Below are positions 9,189 to 16,811 of a stretch of DNA of 40,609 bases, in pieces. A model generated the notes under the pieces. That model was not told where the DNA came from and made no database searches. It saw nothing but the letters and a program-made list of their open reading frames with translations. Source of the DNA: CAZVRZ01 sp964629965 (GTDB lineage Bacteria > Chloroflexota > Anaerolineae > Anaerolineales > UBA4823); the NCBI GenBank assembly GCA_964629965.1, contig CAZVRZ010000031.1:1-40609 (forward strand), in the 5' to 3' direction. Made by a program: the position numbers and the translations under genes. Each line of letters begins with the position of its first letter. Within the stretch, counting starts at the first letter, position 1.

Positions 9189-9236
9189 ATCATGGTATGG
9201 GGTGCGCTGCAGCGCACCCCATACCATGATCTTTTT
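9189..9236 (+). terminator. Terminator with a perfect 42-bp palindrome
   Basis: Positions 9189-9230 read the same on both strands without a single mismatch (21 bp per arm, centre CTGCAG at 9207-9212). TTTTT at 9232-9236 follows, giving a very strong plus-strand terminator for the cyclase gene. It lies between two convergent genes. The minus-strand transcript would form the same hairpin, but with no U tract after it. Confidence 0.9.
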
Positions 9237-9240
9237 GAGA

Positions 9241-10737
9241 CTAGCGGATCACAAATGTTGCTGCGGCCACAGAGAGTGGCGGCAATTGGAAGTTGGCGAT
9301 TCCATCTTGCAAATCAATGGATTCCAGCGCTTGGTTGCAAACTGTGTTTGGCTGTTCAAAGGAGTTGCTCGCATTTGCTCCCGGGCCGGTTAAGATCTCG
9401 GCAGATTGCACAGACTGGAACTCATATCCGGCGCATTCCACGCTGACGGCAGCCGACTCGCTGGTGCTGCGATTCGCCAGGAACGCATGCAACACACCTT
9501 CGCCTAGAATGGCGCTGGCGTCGATGTAATTTACATACCCATAGTTGGGACTTTCGTAGCCCGGTCCTTTCAGGCTTGGCTTCAGTGCAACACCATCGCG
9601 CCGCCGGGCATACATAAGAAATGGATAATAGATGCTGTGCAGCAGCATATCGTTGCCGCGAGTATGGATTGGTGCGATCACATTGACGATTTGAGCCAGG
9701 TTGGCGATCTTGACCGAGTCAGCATGTCGGATGAAACTGTTGAGAAATCCAGCCACCACCAGGGCGTCTTCAAGGTTGTATTCTTCTTCGATTAAGTGAG
9801 GTGCAAATTGCCCCCGCCCATCCATGTATTCGGGTTTGGTGGTTCGATACCACACATTCCATTCGTCAAAAGATAGATAAGCTCGTTTCTTTCGGCGTGC
9901 CCGCGCTTGCTCGTAGCGGCAGACCGCGTCCATCTCTTCAATCTGCCGGTCAATGGCATTCGTCACGGCCAGGTAGTCGGCTGTATTTCCATTGCTGTTG
10001 CCTACGTAGCGATGCATGCTGATGTAATCTGCAAATTCGCCGAGATATTCCAGCACGGTGCGGTCCCAGTCCATATATGTGGCCATTCCTGGGCCGCAGG
10101 AGCCGCTGGCAACCAATTCAATCGATGGATCAGTATCTTTCATCTGCTTGGCTGCCTGCTGTGCCCGGATGGCGTATTGGTCGGCAGGAACATGCCCGAT
10201 CTGCCAGATGCCATCCATCTCGTTGCCCAGGCACCACAACTTCACATGGAAAGGCTCAGAAGATCCGTTCGCAGCGCGCTGGTCAGAGAACATGGTGCCG
10301 GCGGGGCTGTTACAATATTCAACCCAGTTACTAGCCTCTTCAGGTGTTCCTGTGCCCAGGTTAACGGTTATCATGGGTGTCCAGTCTAGTTTACGAGAGA
10401 GCTTGATGAATTCATCCGTGCCGAACTGGTTCGGTTCGGTGCTCTGCCAGGCTAGATCGCGCACTACGGGGCGTTTCTCGCGTGGGCCAATCCCATGCAT
10501 CCAATGATAGCCCGAGGCGAAATTGCCGCCTGGATAGCGCATGGCGGTATAGCGCATGGCATCCAATGCTTGCAGAACGTCCGTCCGGAATCCATCTTCA
10601 TCAGCATGAGCGCTTTTAGGATCGTACACACCCTCATATACTGCTCGTCCCAAGTGTTCCAGGAAGCCGCCAAAGATTCGTTTGTCAACAGGTGCGATCT
10701 GGTAATCGCGATGGTAGATCACTCGTGTCTTTTTCAT
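9241..10737 (-). CDS. abfA: GH51 alpha-L-arabinofuranosidase
   Basis: This 498-residue intracellular-type enzyme has no signal peptide. It should remove terminal arabinofuranosyl groups from arabino-oligosaccharides by a retaining mechanism. The TIM-barrel carries the two catalytic glutamates of clan GH-A: the acid/base Glu173 in WCLGNEMDG and the nucleophile Glu292 in LSFDEWNVW. The C-terminal 130 residues form the beta-sandwich usual in GH51. Length and motifs fit the bacterial AbfA group closely. The start ATG 10737 follows a GAGGA site. No transporter or sugar regulator lies beside it, so arabinose use must be encoded elsewhere. Confidence 0.94.
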   Translation of the reverse strand: MKKTRVIYHRDYQIAPVDKRIFGGFLEHLGRAVYEGVYDPKSAHADEDGFRTDVLQALDAMRYTAMRYPGGNFASGYHWMHGIGPREKRPVVRDLAWQSTEPNQFGTDEFIKLSRKLDWTPMITVNLGTGTPEEASNWVEYCNSPAGTMFSDQRAANGSSEPFHVKLWCLGNEMDGIWQIGHVPADQYAIRAQQAAKQMKDTDPSIELVASGSCGPGMATYMDWDRTVLEYLGEFADYISMHRYVGNSNGNTADYLAVTNAIDRQIEEMDAVCRYEQARARRKKRAYLSFDEWNVWYRTTKPEYMDGRGQFAPHLIEEEYNLEDALVVAGFLNSFIRHADSVKIANLAQIVNVIAPIHTRGNDMLLHSIYYPFLMYARRRDGVALKPSLKGPGYESPNYGYVNYIDASAILGEGVLHAFLANRSTSESAAVSVECAGYEFQSVQSAEILTGPGANASNSFEQPNTVCNQALESIDLQDGIANFQLPPLSVAAATFVIR

Positions 10738-10858
10738 TTGATTGTCCTCATGTCAGGATATGGTTTTCTGCTTGTGTAATTTGCGGTTTGTTTACAACTT
10801 CACTGCTGAATATTATAACGTAATCTTCTGAACAGTAGCCAGGTTCGCCAGACCTGAG

Positions 10859-10864
10859 TATAAT
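10859..10864 (+). promoter_or_regulatory. -10 box directly before the histidine-kinase-like gene
   Basis: TATAAT ends six bases before ATG 10871, which predicts a leaderless transcript. No good -35 box is visible. On the other strand a TATAAT (plus positions 10812-10817) may serve the arabinofuranosidase. Confidence 0.5.
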
Positions 10865-10870
10865 CAGGAT

Positions 10871-11524
10871 ATGGCGACAAACTTACATTTTCCAACAAAT
10901 ATCGATGTGAGCGAATTTATCTCGAAAGAAGCGCATGATCTCAAATCCCCGTTCAACCGCGCTTTAGGTTTCATTAAGCTGGTGATGAAAGGTATGGATG
11001 GGCCGATCTCTGATCAAGCCCGCGATGACCTCTCCACTTCTTATAAGAATAACCAGTATGCTTTTATCCTGATGGGCGGCCTGGTAGAAATGGCTCGTTT
11101 GAGCCGTGGAGAACGACATGCGGAGTTGGGTGCTTGCCAGGTAGATAGCTTGCTCCAACAAATAATTGATCACTGGAAGCGGCAAAGTTATAAAGAACAG
11201 CCGGTGGCGATCACTCTTTCTGCCCCCGCGGTTGTGCTCCAGATTGATGAAATGCTTTTCCGCCAATGTGTTTCGAATTGGATTTCTTACGTGGTCGAAT
11301 ATGCCCAGCAAGATGCGGCGGTAAGCATTTCGGTTGAAGAAGAGCCCGAAGCCTGTGTGTTTAATATACTCGGCGCCGGCAAAAAGCTCCAACCCCCGCC
11401 TGTTTGTGACCTGACAATGTATGGTTACATTGCAAGCCAGACCCTGGATCTGCAACATGGCGAATTGCGCCGCGCCGAAGAAAACGAGCAGGGCGTCCTG
11501 ATCCAGTTCGCCCTGCCAAAATAG
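10871..11524 (+). CDS. Histidine-kinase-like protein with degenerate ATPase domain
   Basis: This is a soluble 217-residue protein. The N-terminal third resembles a HisKA dimerisation helix with an H-box-like EAHDLKSPFNRALGF (His23). The rest occupies the place of a HATPase_c domain. Its N-box-like region (LFRQCVSNWISYVVEYA) lacks the expected pattern, and there is no DxGxG or GxGLG motif. It probably cannot bind ATP in the usual way. Such proteins can act as phosphotransfer or scaffold partners (compare the degenerate ATPase fold of ChpT), but that role is only inferred. No sensor domain or membrane segment is present. It faces the lipoprotein gene convergently. Confidence 0.7.
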   Translation: MATNLHFPTNIDVSEFISKEAHDLKSPFNRALGFIKLVMKGMDGPISDQARDDLSTSYKNNQYAFILMGGLVEMARLSRGERHAELGACQVDSLLQQIIDHWKRQSYKEQPVAITLSAPAVVLQIDEMLFRQCVSNWISYVVEYAQQDAAVSISVEEEPEACVFNILGAGKKLQPPPVCDLTMYGYIASQTLDLQHGELRRAEENEQGVLIQFALPK

Positions 11525-11563
11525 GTCTCAAAAGACTCTTTCGGATTTTCGCCTGGCCTCTGG

Positions 11564-12538
11564 CTATTTCTTTTTCACCAGATCCCAGTAAGCGATCTTT
11601 GTCAGCCGATAAGTATAATTACTTGTGCTCGAAGCGCGCACAAAAACGCCATAACGGCCTGCGCTGTATTCGTCGTCTTTGAATTGGGCAATCTCATAAC
11701 CGTTTGCTACGATTGTGATCGTGTCGCCTACGGCGCGCACCCCGATCACGTTTTGCTTATCCGACCCTGCCCGAACGTAGTCGCTGGCAGTTTCGTTCAC
11801 CAATTCTTCCACTTCCCAAGGATCGATGCCATCCAACCGGAAAGCCCAGTATTCCCCCTTGCAATTGAAGGCGACCACATAACCGTAGGATACCCCTGAC
11901 AGGTGCTCGGGACCGCGCAGGATCATGCCGTATGCATCGCTGTCAGAGCAATTTTCTGTATCAAAGGTCATTTCGAGGTAAAAGTCTTTCAGGGAATGAT
12001 ACGTGAACCACCAGGTACTGTAATCGAGCATTTTGCCGGTCACATAGAGCTTGCCATCTTTGCCCTGCAACTTGATATCGGTGTTATCGGGAAGAACGCC
12101 AGTCTGGGCCTGAGCCCATTCACTCTTATCTACTGCGGGGCTGTCGCTCAAGTACTTCGGATTGCCGTAGGCGGTGTAAGGATCAAAGCGTACAGCTGGC
12201 TTAAGCGTCTTGGTTGGCGTGCTGGCGGGTGCCTCAGGGGTTGCGGTGGGGCCTTGCTCGGCAGGCGGCACGGGTGTGTCGGTGAGCGCAGCTGCGGCAG
12301 CCGGAGGCTTGGTTTCGGTGATCACGGGTGGCGGCGTGATCGTTGGTTTGTCCGATTCTGGTTCTCCCGCTTGAACTCCAGCAGCTTGCTTCGTTGCTGT
12401 GCCTGTTGCGGCAGCTTGTACTGCCAAGCCTGTATCCGTTGGGATAGCCGTTGGCAAAACGCTGCCTGGCTGTGGCAGTTTGCAGGCGCCCAGTCCCAGG
12501 ATAAGAACTAAAACAAGTAATAGGGTGATTCTCTTCAT
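11564..12538 (-). CDS. Secreted lipoprotein with Thr/Pro linker and beta-sandwich domain
   Basis: This 324-residue protein has a lipoprotein signal peptide ending in the lipobox LGLGAC (Cys19). A low-complexity linker rich in Thr, Pro and Ala (about 25-110) follows, suited to holding a domain away from the membrane. The C-terminal 200 residues are rich in aromatic residues and beta-prone. Segments such as FYLEMTFD, YGMILRG and GRYGVFVRAS resemble the concanavalin-like/LamG fold common in Chloroflexota surface proteins. No catalytic residues can be named, so it may bind glycans. The start follows AGGAGG. An upstream promoter is seen at 12622-12649. Confidence 0.85.
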   Translation of the reverse strand: MKRITLLLVLVLILGLGACKLPQPGSVLPTAIPTDTGLAVQAAATGTATKQAAGVQAGEPESDKPTITPPPVITETKPPAAAAALTDTPVPPAEQGPTATPEAPASTPTKTLKPAVRFDPYTAYGNPKYLSDSPAVDKSEWAQAQTGVLPDNTDIKLQGKDGKLYVTGKMLDYSTWWFTYHSLKDFYLEMTFDTENCSDSDAYGMILRGPEHLSGVSYGYVVAFNCKGEYWAFRLDGIDPWEVEELVNETASDYVRAGSDKQNVIGVRAVGDTITIVANGYEIAQFKDDEYSAGRYGVFVRASSTSNYTYRLTKIAYWDLVKKK

Positions 12539-12621
12539 AAAGCTAATTCCTCCTGACGACCAACGATTACACCGGATCCGGCATTTTTGATGACAAGGCT
12601 AGATCGTTTGTATATGTTCTT

Positions 12622-12649
12622 ATTGTACATGCTTTAGAGGTTTTTGTAA
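12622..12649 (-). promoter_or_regulatory. Promoter of the lipoprotein gene
   Basis: On the minus strand TTACAA (12644-12649), a 16-base spacer and TACAAT (12622-12627), about 85 bases before ATG 12538. Confidence 0.45.
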
Positions 12650-12759
12650 TCCCCCAATTCACTTGAGCATCTTTGCTCTCATACTCGCTTCCATATCCTC
12701 AAATCGAGTAAAATTTACTTGTCTGGTTGCGATGGTGTAGTATGCCCATATTATCTGGG

Positions 12760-12786
12760 GGGTAGTACCCGCTTGGGATGTATAAT
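12760..12786 (+). promoter_or_regulatory. -10 box and possible operator before the LuxR-type regulator
   Basis: TATAAT lies at 12781-12786. The odd palindrome GGGTAGTACCC (12760-12770) occupies the region where a -35 box would sit. The promoter has no recognisable -35, so it may need an activator. A GGAGAG ribosome site precedes ATG 12821. The rest of the 282-base interval 12539-12820 shows only the divergent lipoprotein promoter. Confidence 0.4.
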
Positions 12787-12820
12787 GAAAGATGAATAAA
12801 TATTAACGTGGAGAGACAAC

Positions 12821-13663
12821 ATGGCGCAGGATATTCGTGTTCTCATCATCGAAGATGACCCCTATGCACGCGATATAATTGCAATGATTTGTAGTCGAGA
12901 TTGGCGCACGCGTGTGGTTGGTGAATTCGGCTGCCGGGCCGAAGCAGATGTGGCGAGTTTTTTAGCAGACGAGAATTCACATGTGGATGTGGTCATCGTT
13001 GATACAGAGTCGCCGGAAAACCCTGATTGGCCTGATCGGGTTACTGCAATGGTAGCTTCTTTGGCCCGGCCCCCAATTGTCCTCTATACCTGCACCTATC
13101 CGCATACGCAGGTGCTTTCGAAAATCCTTACTAGTGGCCGGGGAGGCTACCTGGCAAAAGGGGAAGTTCTCTACACCCTGGCATCCGCAGTGGTGTGGGC
13201 TGCCAAAGGATATTTTGTCATTACCCCTGCCGTGTGTGAAATTGTGCCAGAAAACTTGGCGCTTCCGGAGAAAACCATTGTATTAAATGGCTCGCGCCCG
13301 GTGGCGAACTTTACCCAACGCGAAAGCGATATCGTCCGCCTGGGGATCTTGTTCAATCTTGCCCAGCGAGATATTGCTGACGAGTTGGTTATCAGCACCA
13401 ATTGGGTTGCGGAAACTATCAGCAATGCTTACGAAAAGCTGGAATTACGGGAGATCCTGGCAGGCGATGTTCCCTTGGAAACTTATTTCGATGATCCGGT
13501 GCTTATCGAGCGCTGCCGCAGTATTATCGGTCGTGGGAGCGGGTCGAAATCATGCCAATCCTTGCAGGAAGAGAGTGCTGCCCATCATATTCCTCGTAAA
13601 TCGCCCTGGATCTCAACCCTGGCCTTTCATCTCTTGACGGTGCCCGAGATCGAACAATTATGA
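12821..13663 (+). CDS. LuxR/NarL-family response regulator
   Basis: This is a 280-residue two-domain regulator. The receiver has the acidic pair EDD (11-13), probable phospho-acceptor Asp61 (VIVDTESP) and the conserved Lys113 (YLAKGE). A LuxR-type HTH follows at about 165-215 (FTQRESDIVRLGI to NAYEKLEL). About 65 residues beyond the HTH are unusual for this family and have no recognisable domain. No histidine kinase is next to it. The degenerate kinase at 10871-11524 is the nearest candidate partner. The stop lies 14 bases before the decarboxylase start, so it probably heads that operon and may control it. Confidence 0.85.
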   Translation: MAQDIRVLIIEDDPYARDIIAMICSRDWRTRVVGEFGCRAEADVASFLADENSHVDVVIVDTESPENPDWPDRVTAMVASLARPPIVLYTCTYPHTQVLSKILTSGRGGYLAKGEVLYTLASAVVWAAKGYFVITPAVCEIVPENLALPEKTIVLNGSRPVANFTQRESDIVRLGILFNLAQRDIADELVISTNWVAETISNAYEKLELREILAGDVPLETYFDDPVLIERCRSIIGRGSGSKSCQSLQEESAAHHIPRKSPWISTLAFHLLTVPEIEQL

Positions 13664-13677
13664 TGTAGGAGGTTCTA

Positions 13678-15111
13678 ATGTCTCATCATGTGATAGGCTG
13701 GGAACAAGATGCGCCTGTTCCCGATGAATATTGTTTCAATGATTACCTGAACGTCCGCAAAGGGCATTTGTTCTTTGATGATCTAGATTTGGCGCAGCTC
13801 TTGCTAAGCGACGGCACCCGACTGGGCTTGACCAGTCCGTTAGAGATTGTTTACTTGCCCAAGATTCGGCAAAACATAAACCGCTTGCGCCAGGCTTTCG
13901 CGGATGCTGCCCGAGCCATTGGGTACGAAGGCAATTTTTTATATGCGTATGCCTCTAAAGCAAACGCAGCAGAAGAAGTCGTGCGCACCGTGCTGGATAT
14001 GGGCGTGCATTATGAAATCTCATCTACGGTGGACATTGAAATTGTCCGCCTGATGAAAACCGCCGGTCATTTGACCCCCGAACGGATGATCATCTGTAAT
14101 GGTTTCAAGCAGCCGGACTCTCATTATGCTCACAATATCCTGTGCTTGCGCCAGATCCATGAACACATCATTCCCGTGGTCGAGGATCAGATCGAGCTTG
14201 AACCATTTCTGGCTTCACACAACTCGTTTGGCATCGGCTTACGTCAAAAAAGCTACGGCTCACAACTCAACGTGAACGAAATGGAAGCCAATAATTCTCG
14301 TTTTGGGATGTGTGTCGATGACATTTGGAAGTCCGCTGAAGCGATTGCCTCCGCGCCTCATCTCCATTTAGAGTTGTATCATTCTATGGTGGGCAGCCAG
14401 ATCGTAAGCCGTGATGATTTTGTGGCTCGTTTATTGCCTTCGCTTCAGATCTATGCTCAACTGCGTCAAAGATATCCCACTTTACATATTTTTGATTTCG
14501 GTGGTGGTATTCCGGCTGCCATGACATTGAATTTCGAATTCGATTATCTTGCTTTTGCCACTCACCTGTTGTCTACCATTCAATCGGTCTGCGCTCGATA
14601 TCAAATACCCGCACCGGATGTGATGGGTGAGATGGGACGCTATACCGTGGCCGAGCATGGTGCGCACCTGTTCAAGGTGCTGAGCGTGAAAGAAAATGCC
14701 TCGCTCTACCCCTGGTATATCGTTGATGGTTCGATCATGTCTTCTTTACCAGATACGTGGGGCCTGGCTGAGCATTTCATCGCATTGCCCTTGAATCATC
14801 TCGATCGGCCATTCCGGCGTGTTCAGATCGGGGGGATCACTTGTGATAGCGACGATGTTTATCCCCCAAAACCCAGCATCTCGCCGCTTTACCTGCCCGT
14901 AGATGTTGATAATCTGTATGTCGGTTTCTTTTCTATAGGCGCCTACCAGGAAATGCTGGGTGGAGCAGGTGGCAGCAAACATTGTGTGATCGCTGAATCC
15001 AACGAATTGATCGTTGACCGGGATGAGACGGGAGCCTACCAGTTGCAGCGTATTCCCGGCCAAACTGCTGAGAAAGTTTTGAGAAATCTAGGTTATGCGC
15101 CGCTTCCCTAG
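13678..15111 (+). CDS. speA: Arginine decarboxylase-like PLP enzyme (fold III)
   Basis: This 477-residue alanine-racemase-fold decarboxylase shows the group's motifs. YAYASKANA holds the PLP lysine, FDFGGGIP the phosphate-binding glycine loop, and GEMGRYTVAEHG a further cofactor contact. TCDSDDVY carries the active-site cysteine, and GAYQEMLGG lies near the end. CDSD and the preceding SLPDTW point to biosynthetic arginine decarboxylase (agmatine and polyamine synthesis) rather than diaminopimelate decarboxylase. It is shorter than the roughly 630-660 residues of E. coli SpeA, so the inserted helical region is largely missing and the substrate is not certain. A strong TAGGAGG site precedes the ATG. 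It sits between a response regulator and a binding-protein gene. Confidence 0.75.
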   Translation: MSHHVIGWEQDAPVPDEYCFNDYLNVRKGHLFFDDLDLAQLLLSDGTRLGLTSPLEIVYLPKIRQNINRLRQAFADAARAIGYEGNFLYAYASKANAAEEVVRTVLDMGVHYEISSTVDIEIVRLMKTAGHLTPERMIICNGFKQPDSHYAHNILCLRQIHEHIIPVVEDQIELEPFLASHNSFGIGLRQKSYGSQLNVNEMEANNSRFGMCVDDIWKSAEAIASAPHLHLELYHSMVGSQIVSRDDFVARLLPSLQIYAQLRQRYPTLHIFDFGGGIPAAMTLNFEFDYLAFATHLLSTIQSVCARYQIPAPDVMGEMGRYTVAEHGAHLFKVLSVKENASLYPWYIVDGSIMSSLPDTWGLAEHFIALPLNHLDRPFRRVQIGGITCDSDDVYPPKPSISPLYLPVDVDNLYVGFFSIGAYQEMLGGAGGSKHCVIAESNELIVDRDETGAYQLQRIPGQTAEKVLRNLGYAPLP

Positions 15112-15144
15112 CAGGCAGCCTGGAGAAGTTTGAAAGGATGAGCA

Positions 15145-16767
15145 ATGAAAAATATAGATAGAACTCGCTTGATCTTTATTGGTATTGTTGGCCTGGCAAT
15201 TCTCATTGTCGTCTGTGGCTTTGGCTATCAGGCCGTCAATCGCTTCCTGCGCGAAGCCAAGACCACCGCCACGCCGATTGCGGTAGCCGGCAGCCCGGCA
15301 GCGCCTGTCGTTCAACTCACCTCCCCCAATCCCATCTTTGCTCCCAATTACGATGCCAAGGATGGCCTGCCAACCTATGTCTGCGGAGCGGATGCTTTTG
15401 GAAGCTACTTTGTCTTGCAGCAGATGCAGATATCGGGTAAGGATGTGGCGCACGGTTTCCACCTCGGTATTGTGCCTTTCTTGCTGGATGACGACCCTGC
15501 TTACGATATCTCTGAAGAGCAGCGCACCGCCCTACTGGAGCAAGGGAAATGGGATTGCTTGTTGACGACACTGGATGCGGTTGCCCTCAATAGCCCGGGA
15601 ATCATCACCGCCATTGTCGACGAGAGCGCGGGCGCCGACCAAATGTGGGTGCGCGATGTGCCCACCGTCAACGACTTGAAAGGGAAACGAATTGTTTTCT
15701 CGCGGGGCAGTGTGGGCGAATATTTTGTATATTACACCTTATCCATTGCTCGCTTGAATCCTCGTTACGATGTAACGCTTGCGCCTCAAGATTCGGTTGC
15801 TGAAGCCGTAGAAGTATTCAATTCCGGGCAGGCAGACGCCGTATCGGGTTGGGAGCCTGAGATATATGATGCCAAAACTGGCGGCGGTGTTCCATTGTTA
15901 AGCTCGAGCCAGCTGCGCATTATTATGGATGTGGTGGTCACTTCGCGCCAATCGATTAGCAGTAAACCTGACCTGGTACAAGCGTTTCACGATGCCTGGT
16001 TCGATGCCATGAAAAACCAGGTCGAGGATTTCACCGGCGCTGCCAGCCATATTGCCTCCTGGGGGCACAACGATTGGAGCTATATTTATCCGGATACGGC
16101 TGGCGATGATCTCCGCTCCTGGTTAGGGGGTGTGGCGCAGGCTGACCTGGGAGACAATATTTACGTCATGCGTGATCCCACCATCTTAATTGAGAGGCTG
16201 GTAATGGCCCGGCGTGTTTGGGCTGCCTCGGGCGCTCAGACGCCCAATGATGATCCAACCAGCCTGGTCAATCCGGGTTTTGTATCCCGGTCTGCTGCTC
16301 AACCCGCCCTGCAGGCGAATAAAAATCCGGTCAATGATACCTTCTCACTATCCACCAAGTTTGATCTCTCGAATGTGAGCACTGCTGATGCCGCCACGCT
16401 GGCTGTCTTGCCTTGTCGTCGTTTTACTTTCTTGCCCGAATCGACCGAGCTTACGCTGGAGTCGCGCCGGATTCTGGATGATTGTGTATTGCCCACGCTG
16501 TCGCAAAGCGTTGGATTGTTCTTGAAGGTAGAGGGCTCGGCAGCCTGGCCTGGTCCAGCGGGTACCTACACCGAAGATGATATCCGGCTTTTTGCGGAGG
16601 CGCGTTCCCAATCTGTGGTTGAATACCTGGTCTCACAAGGTATTGATCCAGCTCGCTTCATTGTGACTTCCACGCTTCCTCCACAGGAACACCGGGAGAC
16701 TGAAGACCCTGAGATCCAGGCCGAAGACCGGTATGTCGAAATGACTCTGATAACGGTCGGACGTTAG
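15145..16767 (+). CDS. Membrane-anchored substrate-binding protein fused to an OmpA-like domain
   Basis: This 540-residue protein has one N-terminal membrane segment (about 9-31) and a short Ala/Pro/Thr linker. A type II periplasmic-binding domain of the NMT1/SsuA style follows (about 70-375), containing DLKGKRIVFSRGSVGEYF and GQADAVSGWEPE. The C-terminal domain (about 425-540) has OmpA-like features: FLPESTELTLESRRILDDCV, an ARSQSVVEYLVSQGI helix and a closing EDRYVEMTLI. The usual Asp of the peptidoglycan-binding loop (GHTD) is not seen, so diaminopimelate binding is doubtful. No ABC permease or ATPase gene is nearby, which argues for sensing rather than uptake. It lies 33 bases after the decarboxylase. 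Confidence 0.82.
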   Translation: MKNIDRTRLIFIGIVGLAILIVVCGFGYQAVNRFLREAKTTATPIAVAGSPAAPVVQLTSPNPIFAPNYDAKDGLPTYVCGADAFGSYFVLQQMQISGKDVAHGFHLGIVPFLLDDDPAYDISEEQRTALLEQGKWDCLLTTLDAVALNSPGIITAIVDESAGADQMWVRDVPTVNDLKGKRIVFSRGSVGEYFVYYTLSIARLNPRYDVTLAPQDSVAEAVEVFNSGQADAVSGWEPEIYDAKTGGGVPLLSSSQLRIIMDVVVTSRQSISSKPDLVQAFHDAWFDAMKNQVEDFTGAASHIASWGHNDWSYIYPDTAGDDLRSWLGGVAQADLGDNIYVMRDPTILIERLVMARRVWAASGAQTPNDDPTSLVNPGFVSRSAAQPALQANKNPVNDTFSLSTKFDLSNVSTADAATLAVLPCRRFTFLPESTELTLESRRILDDCVLPTLSQSVGLFLKVEGSAAWPGPAGTYTEDDIRLFAEARSQSVVEYLVSQGIDPARFIVTSTLPPQEHRETEDPEIQAEDRYVEMTLITVGR

Positions 16768-16811
16768 TCATATGCGAACCAGGCTCCTAAGATAAGTCGA
16801 AAGGTGTAAAT

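Noticed and set aside
11525..11563. Terminator between the kinase-like gene and the lipoprotein gene
   Set aside because: GTCT/AGAC gives only a four-base stem, too weak to call.
12222..12460. Nucleotide repeat in the lipoprotein and LysM genes
   Set aside because: The apparent repetition comes from Thr/Pro/Ala-rich linker codons, not an exact tandem repeat.
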